Assembly (NCBI GenBank): GCA_964017125.1
Contig: OZ024912.1
Span: 57,554,623-57,618,622, forward strand
Source: Flabesymbios commensalis
Taxonomy: Eukaryota; Annelida; Polychaeta; Terebellida; Flabelligeridae
Reading direction: 5' to 3'
DNA: 64,000 bases
Shown here one piece after another: positions 22,837-35,345 of the stretch (its first letter is position 1; each line of letters opens with the position of its first letter). Position numbers and translations under genes: made by a program. The notes beneath the pieces are model-generated. The model was not told where the DNA came from. It worked only from the letters and a program-made list of their open reading frames with translations, and ran no database searches.

Positions 22837-24489
22837 ATTTTATAATCTTTTGACCTACATGGGTCATGCAAACACATTATTTCAGCGTTGTAAGGGTTTT
22901 TTGAAAGATAACTTATTGCATTACTGTCTGAAATAGAAATGTTTGTCCATCATTGTATATTTTTTCTGGATCTGGGAATCGCTTTCACGAGATGCATTTG
23001 AATACATTATGGAGTACTTCATTGTGTCATTACCAAATTTCTACCTACACGCTAATTATAAATTGACGCCTGGATAAATATTTGTTTTGACGTCAGGGTG
23101 CCTACACAGACTTCTACGTCATCATCATCATAGTTGTTCATAAATCTGGCATTGTTTAAAGCAAGTGTCACGATACTTTCTGTGGGCGCGGTGACGTATA
23201 GCGCCTCTATTAACTCTTATCATGCCGATCACGACGTTTGTCGTTTTTACGCGTTTTATTTGGTGATCAAACCACTGATTTTGGGAACAAAATGTGTATT
23301 TAAATCTCAGGATATGCAAAGGAGAGATATGACATTAAACAAATATGAGTAATTTTCACCCACTTGAAGTTGTGGGTCGCGGTAGCGAGACACAACTTCA
23401 AGTGGGGGAAAATTTAAATAGATTTACTCGGCAGGATACGGGTTTAATGGCGACAGTTGTAACACTGGGGAGTGACAATCAAATTAACAATTTATCGTGT
23501 GTAAAGGAGCTTTCAAACGCGAGAGTCAACGATATCCTGTAACTATAGACCTATAGCTGTTACATCATGGGCAAATGTTTGTAAATTTAAATAAATGCCT
23601 CACAAAAAAAACTGTGCATTTTGTCACAGTCACAAAAAAACAGACGGATATAAAAAAATGAAATGAATCGGGCTTTAGGCCACCTTTGTGCACATATAGG
23701 CTAAACTGGGCCAGGAGAACCTCCTGAGGATGGTGAGATGATTGAGATGACACTTTCCTCCAGACACAGGATTCGAAATTCGAGTCCTGGCGGTCTGAGG
23801 CCGAGCACGCTACCTCTCGGTCACGGAGGCTCCCCACAATACTAACTTTCACACGTGGATGGGGAAGAAACATTTTTGTTTCTTTCAAACCGCCGATACC
23901 GGGAACCGAACCACGAACTCTGGCGTGAAAGGCAGCGGTGCTAACCACTACCCTAGGGCCCCCGCCCAACAGACGGATATGATTCAGAAAGACGGCTGAG
24001 TCATACGGTTATGATAAGATGGTGTTCAGCGCGCTGGTGCAGCACACGACGCTCAACACACGACGCTACAATTACCCCTTGCGTCGCTAAAATACAATTT
24101 TTGCACAAACCATGGAGACAAAATGGCTTTTTAAATTTATAATAATTATATGTTTCTCAGTTGGCTCTTTCTGTTTTATTTGAATAACTATGATACGGCC
24201 ATTATAATTTATTTCAGCGCGGGGACTGGCTTCTGGCGTCAGAATCTGAAGTCTATAGACGTCAGATTCTGACGTCTAAAGTCAGTCCTTCCAATGAAAG
24301 GGTTAACCCTATAAGCACAACTACAGTCGCTTTTAATTTGTTTTATTAACCGATCAAATTACTGTTATTGCGAACAAAATGTGTGTTTAAAAATTAAGAT
24401 TTGCAAATATTTGGTTTCAAATTAATCACATAGATGGGTCATTTTCACTCATTTGAAGTTGTGGGTCGCGTGTGATGTCGATATTCTTA
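22837..24489. other. Upstream DNA of gene B, matching copy A
   Basis: Matches about 145-1796 of copy A without the 184-429 MITE and with a SINE at 23652-23967. It contains a CACTTGAAGTTG hairpin (23351-23412) and a GACGTC palindrome (24236-24285). No exon recognised. Confidence 0.65.
23652..23967 (-). mobile_element. SINE with two tRNA-like heads (copy B upstream)
   Basis: Flanked by a 13-bp target duplication AACAGACGGATAT (23639-23651 and 23968-23980). The copy-A site near 1196-1208 is empty, so it is younger than the duplication. Structure as for 2819-3136. Confidence 0.9.
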
Positions 24490-24680
24490 CAAAGTTGCAG
24501 TTTTTAGATTTCTCACCGCTCACCGGCCGTGTGTCAAGAGTGGATCACGAAGTAAGACGTGGGATTCGCATATATCCGGAGGGGGGATTCGGTAATTGAG
24601 GTTCAGAGGGGGACGGTGAGAGGGGGGTTGTTTCGCACCACCCCTCGATTTCCAGGCCTATAAAGAGGGTTTGAGAACCC
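24490..24680 (+). promoter_or_regulatory. Proximal promoter of astacin gene B
   Basis: This is the counterpart of 1797-1990 and 47085-47280. A consensus TATA box, TATAAAG, lies at 24659-24665. Upstream are CACCGCTCACCGGCCGTGTG, GATCACGAAGTAAGACG and a purine-rich GGGGGACGGTGAGAGG run. Transcription start is inferred near 24688-24693. Confidence 0.75.
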
Positions 24681-24689
24681 TGAGTTAAT

Positions 24690-24769
24690 CATACCGAAAG
24701 AACACTGCACAGTAGTCAACGTTAGAAGAACAGCTCATCTCACCTTGATCTCATCAAGCACTTACAAAG
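24690..24769 (+). other. Noncoding 5' exon of astacin gene B
   Basis: Ends ACAAAG with donor GTAAGA at 24770; it would splice to the acceptor ending at 25868. The start is estimated from the TATA box. The sequence is almost identical to gene A and clearly related to gene C (ATCTCATCAAGCACT). Confidence 0.7.
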
Positions 24770-24787
24770 GTAAGATTTTATCTTTAA

Positions 24788-25035
24788 CCCTTTAACCGCC
24801 GGTGCCGCATATATTCGAGTTTTCATTTTTTTACTAGCACATTAACATGATTAAGTACCACCTTTTAAACATGTTAAAGATAAAATGTGACATCAACCAG
24901 CAGTATTTGAAAACAGTTGACCTCCATTTTGTCAAATCTGGATAATTTTTACTCACTTGAAATTGTGGATCGCGTCAGCGAGACACAACTTTTAGTGGGT
25001 GAAAATTCAAATTGAATAATTTGGCGGTTAAAGGG
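24788..25035. mobile_element. 248-bp TTAA-flanked palindromic element (intron 1, copy B)
   Basis: TTAA at 24784-24787 and 25036-25039; starts CCCTTTAACCGCCGG and ends GGCGGTTAAAGGG. This is the uninterrupted version of the element that in copy A spans 2100-5466. A full relative is at 50996-51233. Confidence 0.9.
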
Positions 25036-25039
25036 TTAA

Positions 25040-25868
25040 GACTATTGTGCGCGAGATCTGTGACAACAAAAAACAATATCACATATTTTAGATAATTTTC
25101 AAACACCGATAGTAAAAATGAAAATTGTCGCATCTGAACACTCTCACAAATAAATCGCATTGGATATAATTAACCGTTACAACTCTGAATATTTTTGTGT
25201 TAAACATGAAGACCAAAGGGTTTTTTCTTGAAGTCATCATAAATGTCTTATCTAGCTGTTTCTGCTTCATTTGAATACCCATGTTATGGGTCTACGGCCA
25301 TTATAAATATGTAATTCTTTCAGTGCAGGGATCGACTTTAGACGTCAGAATCTGACGTCTATGGACGTCATATTCTGACGTATAAAGACGATCCCCGCGC
25401 TGAAAGGGTTAAACTACATAGAAAAATAACCATATCTTTATGATTAGGCAGGCACCATTCAATTACTAGGGTGGAGGGGGGGGGGTATTTTTTTAATTGA
25501 ACAAATTATTTATTTCATTTTCTATCTGCAGAACTTCATTTTGTCACACTCTGCCTTAATAAGCAAATTATTTATTTCACTTACTTCACAAATTTAAGGG
25601 TTTTTGATGCCGAGTGAAAAGAGGCAAAACATTTTTTAATGGCCATTAAATATATAGATGTAGACAATTATTTATTTCACGAAAATTTAGTCTGACAAAA
25701 AATTATTTAAAAAATATTACACCCTCCCCCCTCCTGGTAATTGAATGGTGACCTCCCCCCCCCCCCCTTAGGTTCAGAATTGGCAACTGATCAAAGGAGA
25801 TGATTGCTGTTATATAATTATGTATCTCATTGTAGCCTAGTAATTCACCATTAGTTTTTTTGTTGCAG
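25040..25868. other. Rest of gene B intron 1, repeats only
   Basis: Includes a GACGTC palindrome (25330-25400) ending GAAAGGGTTAA. The ~290-bp inverted repeat CACCATTCAATTAC...GTAATTGAATGGTG seen in A is also here (25453-25750). No exon recognised. Confidence 0.6.
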
Positions 25869-25881
25869 AATCTCGTTCAAT

Positions 25882-28800
25882 ATGTCTGTTCACGTTTACG
25901 TCGCACTCCTTGTTATTTTCCTGCTCGGCGTCTGCGCCAGTCCCGTACCCAAACCCTCCACTGTCCCCGCAGGTATGTGCTACTTTGTCTTCAAGATTAA
26001 CCCTTACAGCGCTGAAATAAGGAATTTTAATTTGCACCCACTTGAAGTTGTGGATCGCGGTAGGGTGAAAATTAATCATATTTGTTCAATTTGAGAGCAA
26101 ACATTTGATGTTTGAACGCTTATTTCGTTCCTAACAACAGTGATTTGATCGGCTAGTAAAATGGATTAAAAAAACGACTATAGTCGCGCTTCGCGGTTTA
26201 AGGGTTTAAATCTTAAAGCGCTGAATATTTTTTATATATTAACCATGGAAACCAAAGGTTTTTTTTCAATTTGATGTCTTCATAAATATCTTAGTTAGCT
26301 CTTTCTGATTCATTTGAATACCGGTAAAATGAAATGAAATGAAATGAATCGGGCTTTAGGCCACCTTTGTGCACATATAGGCTAAACTGGGCCAGGAGAA
26401 CCTCCTGAGGATGGTGAGATGATTGAGATGACACTGTCCTCCAGACACAGGATTCGAAATTCGAGCCCTGGCGGTCTGAGGCCGAGCACGCTACCTCTCG
26501 GTCACGGAGGCTCCCCACAATACTAACTTTCACACGTGGATGGGGAAGAAACAATTTTGTTTCTTTCAAACCGCCGAGACCGGGAACCGAACCCCGGACT
26601 CTGGCGTGAAAGGCAGCGGTGCTAACCACTACCCTAGGGCCCCCGCCCTTGAATACCGGTACCTCTGTTATGGGTAGTCTTATTTAATCTTACAGTGCGG
26701 GGATCGACTTTAGACGTCAGAATCTGACGTCTGCAGGCGTATACACCAACCAGTATACCAATCCAAGCATTAAAGTATAATTCGTTATACCCCAGTTATA
26801 TTTCGTGCCAAATTTATACATGTCTACATGTTGAGCTTTTTCGGTATTTAGTGGGTAATGGTAAGCAGCCTAATCTGTTAATTGTAGCCTAATGTCTCTT
26901 TATTACTAGTATATATATGCGCATGGCGGTGTGTTGCAAATGAGTAATAAGCTAAAATTGACCAATTTACAGAATCTTCTAAGCCTGGCCATAATAAGCA
27001 CATTGAATAACTGAAAAAGGCCCATTGATGCCATTATGTTTTTTATGAATTGATGATGAGTCTGGTATTTAATTTAGCTTTTATTTTTATTAATTTCAGA
27101 TGGTGATGCAGAAACTAATGGTAAGTGATTTTTCGTAATTTTCCGAAAATAATTTCTGAATTATTGTCTTATTAGAATATCGAATGAAATAGTATGCAAG
27201 ACAAATTCAGGTTGTGGCAAACCAGTTGGATATTCTAAAATCTAATTTTATGTGTTGAATTCAAATTTTATTAATCGGCACCTTGAATATCTATATATAT
27301 TCACACTGTAAATATGTAAATTAATGTCCTTTGTTTTCAATTTTAGGTGATGGTCTTGATGACATACTCCTACCCAAAGTAAGTTTTAAATTGTGTTATA
27401 ATAAATACTGTTTATATTAAGTATATCAGCATGTATTTTACGAATAATTGTATTAAACTAGCAAGTGTGTGTAAAAACCGTACTTTAAAGTAGCGCCGTT
27501 ATTTTTATTTGTTTTACTGAACTGTTGGAATTTGGAACGCATTATAAAATTAGCTACAATTGCGTAGCGTCCCCTTGTTGTTAAAGTGTCAACCGCGTCA
27601 CTCATTTGAATGGCAGAGTAGACACTCTCGCTCCAAGGAGACGTTACACTAAAGTATGATTATATACAAATATCAAAAGGCAAAATATTATCAAATAATC
27701 ATAATTATGGTATCCTGAAAACGAACATTTCTCAAAACTATTGACTTTGTATAAATAAATAGGAGCCTGGCATTCAAATAAAAATAATATTGTGTTATAG
27801 ACTTGCTAAAATTTGAATGAGTTTTAAATTATTACATTATTTCTCGCAGGCTGACGGCTCATTCTCTTTGCTCGCGCACCCACTCACCAAATGGCCAGGT
27901 GGAGTCGTGCCTTACAAGCTGGGGATAATGAGTAAGTATACAGGACTTATACGCTAAGCTCAGAACTATAATAAGCGACTAGATCATTATAGTTTCATGC
28001 ATTACAACTAACGCTTTAGGTGCTGCATTTGAGTACTCTTTGAAATTTGTATTAGTTTCAACTGGCATTATTTTAAATAAATCCCCAAATTAGATGAAAA
28101 TTGATTGAAAGAGTCTTATGATGGATTGCTCAGTCATTGATGAATCTTGTATGACTTGTGGTGCATGGTTGTGACAGAGGGGATTAGAAGGTTACCAGTC
28201 AAATACAAAGTGAACAAATAAAGTTAAACAATAACAAACATTGCATCTTAATTTCGAACAGGCAAAGCAAGAAAATTAGTGATGAAGAAAGCTATACGCA
28301 AGGTGGAGGCAGCACTGAAGACCCCGGACGGCGAGCTCTGTATTGACTTTGTCCCCGTCAAAAGAAATTCCGTCATTAAACTATTCGTTGATGTACAACA
28401 CAGTACTCGGTGAGTGAGATATTTAATATTTCTAACACAGTATCTTTGTTTGTTTGTGATATAATTATTTCACAAAATATTATGTGACTCTGATTTTCAA
28501 TCGGGATACAATTTTCTTCTCAAAGTAAAACGAGTAAATGTTTCTCGAAATCATTTCACTTCAAGTGGGTAAACATTCCAGTTGAATAACTTGGCGGTTA
28601 AAGGGTTGACGCGGATCTCATTTGATACCTGGATTAAAAAACTGTAATTGTGAATGTTCCCTGATAAATTCCGTGCGTAAATAATACATGTTATATTTTT
28701 CTTTGTAGGTGTGCCGCTGGAGTGGGTAGATGGTGGCAGGGGGCGACTCCCGTGTACACCGCTAACATCTGCTCCGTCGGCAACATGATGCACGAGCTGA

Positions 28801-30595
28801 TGCACACTCTGGGAGTCTTTCACGAACAGTCCCGCAACGACCGCGACGAATACATCGAGGTGAAATACGAAAATATCAATTTAGGTAAGTGATTTTTAAC
28901 AGTTAAATAAGCCTCGCTTTCCATCCATGAGAAACAACATTTTAGTCGTGTAAACATCTGTGGTAAATTATTTGTAGTTGAACAGTGCCACACTGTTACA
29001 TAAGCTAGGTCTACCAACACTATACTATATACAAGGTAGTTATAGTAAGCTATTTCTATCATAATAGGCCAAATTATATAGAATAACCCACTGGACACGC
29101 AGGTGGGGGCCCTGGTGCAGTGGTTAAACATTCCTACTTGGGTAGTCAGAGATCGCGGGGTCGAACCCCACTCTGGCCTTCAGGTTTCAAAGAACAAAAT
29201 ATTTCTTTCTCGCCCACTTGTAGAGATTCAATATTGTGGTGAGCCCTCGTGACCGAGAGGTAGCGTGCTCGGCCTCAAACCGCCAGGGCTCGAATTTCGA
29301 ATCCTAGGTCTGGAGGGCAGTGTCATCTCATTCATCTCACCATCCTCAGGAGAGTCTCCTGGCCCAGTTTAGCCTATATGTGCACAAAAGTGGCCTAAAA
29401 CCCCATTCATTTCATTTGCTGTGCACACAAAAGTTGCTGCGTCAACGTAGCAACAACGCGTGTGCCCAGTTGGAAGAGCGTAGAGACGATTTTGTTCTAA
29501 AATGTGTGTGCATTCGGATATCATCAGCGAATTTCGCCTGCACTGAAATGGCTAAAACAATTAGATACGAGTTCCTTTATTTTCATGAACTATATGTGCA
29601 TGTTTTATTTTATTTCTTCCAGGCGCGCTGGCGTACTTCTACAAGGCCGTAGATTTGGTCACAGATTTAGACACACGCTACGACTACGGCTCCATCATGC
29701 ATTACTCCGCCTACGCCTTTTCTTGGAACAAAAAGAAAACAATAGTCACCAAGGATCCGACAGCCGTCATTGGGCAGCGCAAAAAACTCAGTGTCTGTGA
29801 CATAGAGAGAATACAGGTTCATTACGGATGTAAAGAAAAGGTGAGTGTACACTGTAATCAGTACGTCAGGGCATTGTTATAATTATAATAGTGTACACAT
29901 TAAAACTGTACAGATCATTATTCTACGGTGTACAATGCGCTGCGCTGTATATCAGGTTTTCAGTCTAGTTATTGAAATGTTTTTCGTCATTTGAAGCTGG
30001 AAATTGCGGTAGCAATTCCAGCTTCAAATAACTGAAAAACAGAAACAAACAATTTAGCAGAGGTAATAAAATGTCAATGATGACAACCTTGATGACAATT
30101 CGACCTTGTAAGCGCTAATAATAAATTCAATGATCTGCAGCATTCAACACTTATGAATCATAAAATGTGTTATTTTGTATTCTACATAGAACTTTTGTTT
30201 TTCAATGATTACATTAATTAGTCGACTACAACCCCCCCCCCCCCCCAATCCAAGTGTAATGATAATAAATTTCCGCAGTAAAAGAGTGAAATGGTTATAT
30301 TGGCCGTAGATCAATAGCATAGGTATTCAAATGAAGCGCAAAGAGCTAATAACTAAGACATTCATCATGATTTCAAATTGATAAAAAACTTTGGTTTCCA
30401 TGGTTTATACAACAAATATTTTATATTTTAGCGATGTAAGAGTTCAGTATAAACAGTTACTATCAATGATAGCCTATCCATGATATCATAGTAGTTGTTC
30501 TAAGTGCATTGTACCTTTTCTTATAATAGCATTATGAGATGACCGACATTACTAATTATGTGATTCATTTACAGGTGGAGAATTGTCCCAAGTAA
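25882..30595 (+). CDS. Astacin-family zinc metalloprotease, intact (gene B)
   Basis: Eight coding exons (25882-25972, 27100-27120, 27347-27378, 27850-27931, 28262-28409, 28709-28884, 29623-29840, 30575-30595), all GT-AG, give 262 residues ending TAA. Residues 1-20 are a signal peptide; about 21-57 a short acidic propeptide; the catalytic domain begins near LTKWPGGVVPY (60). Zinc ligands are H153, H157 and H163 with catalytic E154 (HELMHTLGVFHEQSRNDRD); the Met-turn is SIMHY (M209, Y211). Cysteines 102/253 and 126/146 match the two conserved astacin disulphides; C242 and C260 are extra and may pair. There is no CUB, EGF or ShK tail. Family knowledge: a secreted endopeptidase activated by propeptide removal. 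Substrate and tissue cannot be told from sequence. Confidence 0.93.
26327..26648 (-). mobile_element. SINE in the intron after the signal-peptide exon (copy B only)
   Basis: A 13-bp target duplication TTGAATACCGGTA (26314-26326 and 26649-26661) flanks it. Copy A has the single site at about 6768-6780. It inserted within the GACGTC-type repeat next to the TTAA element. Confidence 0.92.
29100..29418 (+). mobile_element. SINE, variant first head (copy B, orthologue of 9550-9866)
   Basis: Same subfamily, position and host palindrome as 9550-9866 in gene A, so it was present before the duplication. The host CACTGGGC palindrome resumes at about 29419 with an internal deletion of part of its left arm. 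Confidence 0.85.
29985..30035. repeat. TTTGAAGCTGGAAATTGC hairpin in gene B last intron
   Basis: The arms TTTGAAGCTGGAAATTGC and GCAATTCCAGCTTCAAAT enclose GGTA. Gene A has a degraded counterpart at 10462-10510. It is the core of the 223-bp TTAA family, here without clear ends. Confidence 0.7.
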
Positions 30596-31956
30596 TCTCA
30601 TCAAATGGAATCAAACGTCATTTCGCTCTCAACTCAGGACTAACGTTATCATCCCACGGCACTAAAGTGTCTCGAGTGATACTTGAAAAAGTTGCACTTG
30701 CGATACTTTAGTTTCAAGGAAATCCTCTCGCATCACTACTACTGATTTTCAAGTCATTTATACTTTTTTATTTAAGTGTCGTTTGTTATTGTCTTTAATG
30801 TACACGATGAGAGCTTGTCAAAAATGACTTTCATATTGTAGAATGTATGTTATCACGTTAAATTATATTACTATTATTATTTATTTGCTATTAATGCTTT
30901 CTTTTATATATAGACTATTACACGTAGATTTATAATTATATTATTATACCACTGAAGCTTAAAAGGACACAATCAGGCCAAAATCATAATTTTTATTTTG
31001 GCTCCTTGATTTGTCTCTAATATGTCAACGTGTCCATATATGGACATTTTCACATAATTATCGTCATATTAAGGAGCAAAAATAAAAATGATGATATTTG
31101 ATCATTTTTGGCCTAACAGAGTCGCTTTGCATGTTGACTCTGATAATGAATGTGATCACTGGGTACACGACGTAGTTGCGACGTCGAATCAACTTCACTA
31201 ACGTTGATTCAACGTCGCAACAAAGTTGTATGCCCAGTGGGTGAGTCTCCTACCACCACATGGCGAAAGTCGATGGGCTTTTAATGTTGTCAATTTATTA
31301 TAATTATTATAAGATAATTTAAGTCGAATGTTAATTTATTTTTTGTACAAAGCGATTGTTGTTGTTTTAAGTTATATATCGCGTTTCTTTTCGTGTAGCC
31401 TATTTGTCATCTGTTTGCTTGATCTGTTAATGTCAATAAGTCAATAAATATGTCAATGTGTCCAAGATGTTATTATGTTGCCTAAGTAATATTCCACTTG
31501 AAAATGTGCCGTACCATCTCGACCCAAACTATGATCATGATAATACAGCTGATATGATTTATGACCACGCAACTACCATGTGCCACGTACTGGGTAGACA
31601 AGCATACTTTTCGGACAATATTTAATTTGAAGCCGTAATAAACTTACAAACGACTATATGCGACACCTGGTGAATTAAGTATACCACCCAGCGTATATCT
31701 GCCCAGACTCACGTACGATTACATCTTCCCCCGCAAGGTTGGCTACTCCTGAGGTCGCAGACGGCCACACTGTGTCAAGACTTGCTGGTGGGAAGATGCA
31801 CGATTACGGCTTGAATGCTTTTAATGTGAACTTCAAGTCCCGGGTTTTTGGACATATAGGCCTAGTTAATTTTAATTTCAAGAACAAGCAATTCAACAAC
31901 AAAATATCGAACACACCAGTCCTGCAGCCTATTGACACCTACATCTACCAATTACT
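30596..31956 (+). other. 3' flank of gene B and right end of unit B
   Basis: Matches 13935-15311. It contains the CACTGGGC palindrome at 31157-31239 and an AATAAA at about 31446. Homology ends after CATCTACCAATTAC at about 31951. Confidence 0.6.
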
Positions 31957-34496
31957 TGAAATGTAAAATATTATATGTGATATCGTCATAAATTTTTAAA
32001 AATGGATTTAGTTTCAGTTGTCATATCGTCATATTTTTTTTTAATGGATCCAGTTTCATTATATAACAGGGTATGTTTTTTAAACAACAGTCAAAATTGT
32101 GACGGATACTTTCCTTACTCTCACTTGTTTCTCGAGGCCTACCCAAAAAACAAATACATTGTATACAAAACTTTAGCTGTGAAGATGTATATTTACTTGA
32201 ACATCTCCAAAATCAGCATTTTTTAATAAGGAGCAGTAGTCTTTAATTTGGAGGCCAACTACAAATTATTTGAAATAATTTGGTGGCTTTGTTGGGGAAA
32301 ACGATCGGGAGTTAAACGTAATTCATTGAAAAACTTTAAGAACTTTTGGTCGCCATCTTTAGGCTACATAACAGGCTATATTTAGGCTATTGGCAAACAT
32401 ACAAACCAAATGAGCGATAGTGTAATACAAATGAGCTAGGCCTATTACTATTCAAGATGCACTTAATCGGGCCTGGATTTAATTATTTTTAACAGAACAC
32501 ACAACGCAGTCTTGTTATTGGCACTATTATGTAACGTTATTCACATTAAAATAACGATAGAAATCGATATCTTGAAATAAATAGATCTATTTTAATGAAT
32601 AGAAATGTTTATCATAAATAAGGTTATTTCATAACATTTGTACAATGTCGGCCCAACGTCTTCGACGTTGGTCCAACATTGGACAAATGTTATACAAATG
32701 TTTTGTGTTTACTGGGTAGCCCAGCAAGCACGAGACATTGAAACACTATAGGTTCAATGCTGGCCCACCGTCTACGATGTCGGCTCAACATTGAGGCGAC
32801 ATGGCTCGATGTCTTCAAACACGATACATTCAGCCAACGTTGGTACAATGTTGGCCCATCGTCTTCGTCGCTGGCCCAGCACTGTACCAACATTGGCTGA
32901 ACATCTTGTGTTTGCTGGGATATGCCCTACTAGACCGGGAGCCAGATTAAACCCTCATAGGCTACTCACAAAAGCTAAGAAATTTTCACTGCGATTTTTA
33001 TTTAGCCTGACCCTTGGGACATGCCAAGTTTTGGTTATTTTTAGCCAAGCAGCACGCTTTAAGGGCCTCTTTTAACATTTTTTAGAAGGACACTAAAATA
33101 AAATTAACAGCAATTAAAAAAATTGCTCGAAATAGTAGTAGTTTTATTTATTTTCACCATTGTTTTAGTCATAGCCCTCGGCCATATACACATGGAGGTC
33201 ACTGAAAAATATTTGTGCCTAAAATTTATTTTGAAATTTTTTTCACCCCTTTTATCAATACTAAAAAAAAACATTATAAAATATGTGTCAAGTTTGGAAA
33301 TATGTCATTTTTGTTCAGTGTTATTTAGAAGTAAGCTAATTCGCAAAAAGTGTCCCCATTATTATCCCAGGGGACTCGGAAATAAAGTACAAAAAAATCT
33401 GTTGTCAATTTTTTCCTAAAACAACATATTTAGGATACACGCGTCTTTATCTCTCACCCTAATTTGCGGTAAAAGTCAAATGTGCTGATATTTCTGCATC
33501 CAGTAGGCTATTATAATTAGGTTATTATACAAGCCACATATTAATTACAATAAGCATTATATTTGTATAATAATAATAAGTATAATTTTATCATTTTCAG
33601 ATCTATATAACAGGTTTAAGTGGGTAAAAATTAAAATCTTTAGAAACGACACCTTTGACACGTAGACATTTGTTTATTTTTCGACTCAACCTTGACTGTA
33701 CAACATGTAGCCATGATACAAATACACAAATATAAAAACTTTATACATCATATAATAATAGTAACACGCCATATCTGTACATACAATAAATTAACAGTCA
33801 ATAAGTACATTTCATATCATATATCATGAGAAATTGACAACATTAAAATGGTAAAATATTGCAAAATAAGGATGCAAAGGCATTTGTAACAAGGTTTTAG
33901 AGGAACATTTCACCGGTATTGCAAGTAGAATATTGGTTGGAGCTAGTGAGAGAAAGTAAATTATACCATGACGACAAATCGATAATATCGAAATTCATAC
34001 ACCTTAAAAATTGCACGAACAACGCCACAACACAACATTTAAATATCAACTTAATCATATATTTTTCAAATGTTTATCACCGGTATTGCTCTGAGAGACG
34101 ACACAAGACGTTGAGTCAATGTTCCTTTAACGTCAGTCGATCGTATTCGAGACTGGGCCAACGTTAAACCGACATTGATACAACGTCTTGTGATGTGCTC
34201 CACATTCAGACCTCTGAGTGAAAATCTGTCATTTGAAGGAATCGGGAAGTCACCGCCCGTCATTCGGTTGTTATTCAAATAGGGGTAGAATACTATACTG
34301 ATCTGAGATGTCAACATTCGTGATATGCTGCTAACATCATAGGAGTATGTACGAGTTAGTAATTCAAATAATTCCTATACTTGAACGGTTTAAGATAATA
34401 CATTTAACAACAATACCGGACCAAGTATGGTATTCTACCCCCGGCGGTCCATTGGAATTGTGACTCAGCCTGTCACATCCTGATGTGTATCAACTC
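31957..34496. other. Gene-free DNA between genes B and C
   Basis: AT-rich with only short frames of low complexity. Palindromic CCCAGCAAACAC-family repeats occupy about 32634-32920, and a further one about 34095-34200. A TCACCGGTATTGC segment occurs at 33910 and again at 34079. No exon, RNA gene or intact element recognised in the rest. Confidence 0.5.
32720..32920. repeat. CCCAGCAAGCACGAGAC palindrome, long form
   Basis: Starts CCCAGCAAGCACGAGACATT and ends CATCTTGTGTTTGCTGGG, with nested inverted blocks such as ACAATGTTGGCCC / GGCCCAGCACTGT. A left-truncated sister at 32634-32717 abuts it. Confidence 0.75.
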
Positions 34497-34760
34497 TTAA
34501 CCCTTAAAGCGCCGAAATACTTTCAAACACTCCTTGGAGACCAAAGGGTTTTTCCAATTATAAATCACCATAAATTCATTATTTATAAATTCATTATTTA
34601 TAAATTCATTATTTAAATACCTATGTTATGTTTCTACGACCATTACAAATACTTTAAATTTTAAAGTGCTGGGATCGACTTTAGGCGTCAGAATCTGACG
34701 TCTACAGACGTCAGATTCTGACGTCTAAAGTCGATCCCCGAACTGTAACGGCTAATTCAA
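34497..34760. mobile_element. GACGTC-type TTAA element
   Basis: Starts TTAACCCTTAAAGCGCCG. The flank ATGTTATGTTTCTACGACC is typical, and the core is a palindrome GATCGACTTTAGGCGTCAG / CTGACGTCTAAAGTCGATC centred on a short TCTACAGA loop (34673-34738). The right end has decayed and lacks a clean TTAA. Confidence 0.7.
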
Positions 34761-35259
34761 ATTTGACAGCAATTTTTATCTATTAATATAGGCATACTGG
34801 GGAGAAATTGTTCATCCCTCAACATTTTTTTGTGAGCAGCTCTTCCTGATTTCGCATCAATTGCTTCTTTTTGACAAAGACGCGTTTGCAACATGCTTCG
34901 CATGCTAAAGCAAGAATGTTCTGCTATGTTTCCAAGTCCTTACTGATTTTAAGGGATAACACAACAATCCATATGACATGTATAATGTAACAAAATGAAG
35001 TTCGATTTGAAAAAACAAACATTTTAGACACACTTCAACATGTCCAACGACAGCGAAACAACACGTATATTACACACGATGCAGAAATTGACCTAAAAAT
35101 CAGGACTTGTGAAGCGCGTGGGATTCCTTGAAACTAAAATATCGTGAGGGTCACTTTATCAAGTATCACTTGAGAAAGTAAAGTCCGGATGGGTCAGCGA
35201 CGTGTATCCTTGGTTGTGTGCGACATCTGTGACGTTTTGGTTCTGTTTGATGAGAAAGA

Positions 35260-35342
35260 CTCTTAACCAATGCTGTTTTAATGCTGGGGCGACGTCGCAG
35301 ACGGCGGGCCAGCATTAAACCAACATTGGCTGAACGTCTCCC
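35260..35342. repeat. CCCAGCAAACAC-family palindrome abutting the gene C stop
   Basis: AACCAATGCTGTTTTAATGC and its partner GCATTAAACCAACATTGG flank CGACGTCGCAGACGGCG. It lies within a few bases of the TGA codon of gene C (35346-35348), so the 3' UTR of C begins in repeat DNA. Confidence 0.7.
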
Positions 35343-35345
35343 TTC

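Noticed and set aside
26291-26629. 112-residue minus-strand frame (SLRDREVACSASDRQ)
   Set aside because: It coincides exactly with a SINE that has target duplications and tRNA-like boxes; copies elsewhere have the same frame.
32002-32226. Possible small membrane protein downstream of gene B
   Set aside because: AT-rich, low complexity, no signal of conservation or splice context.
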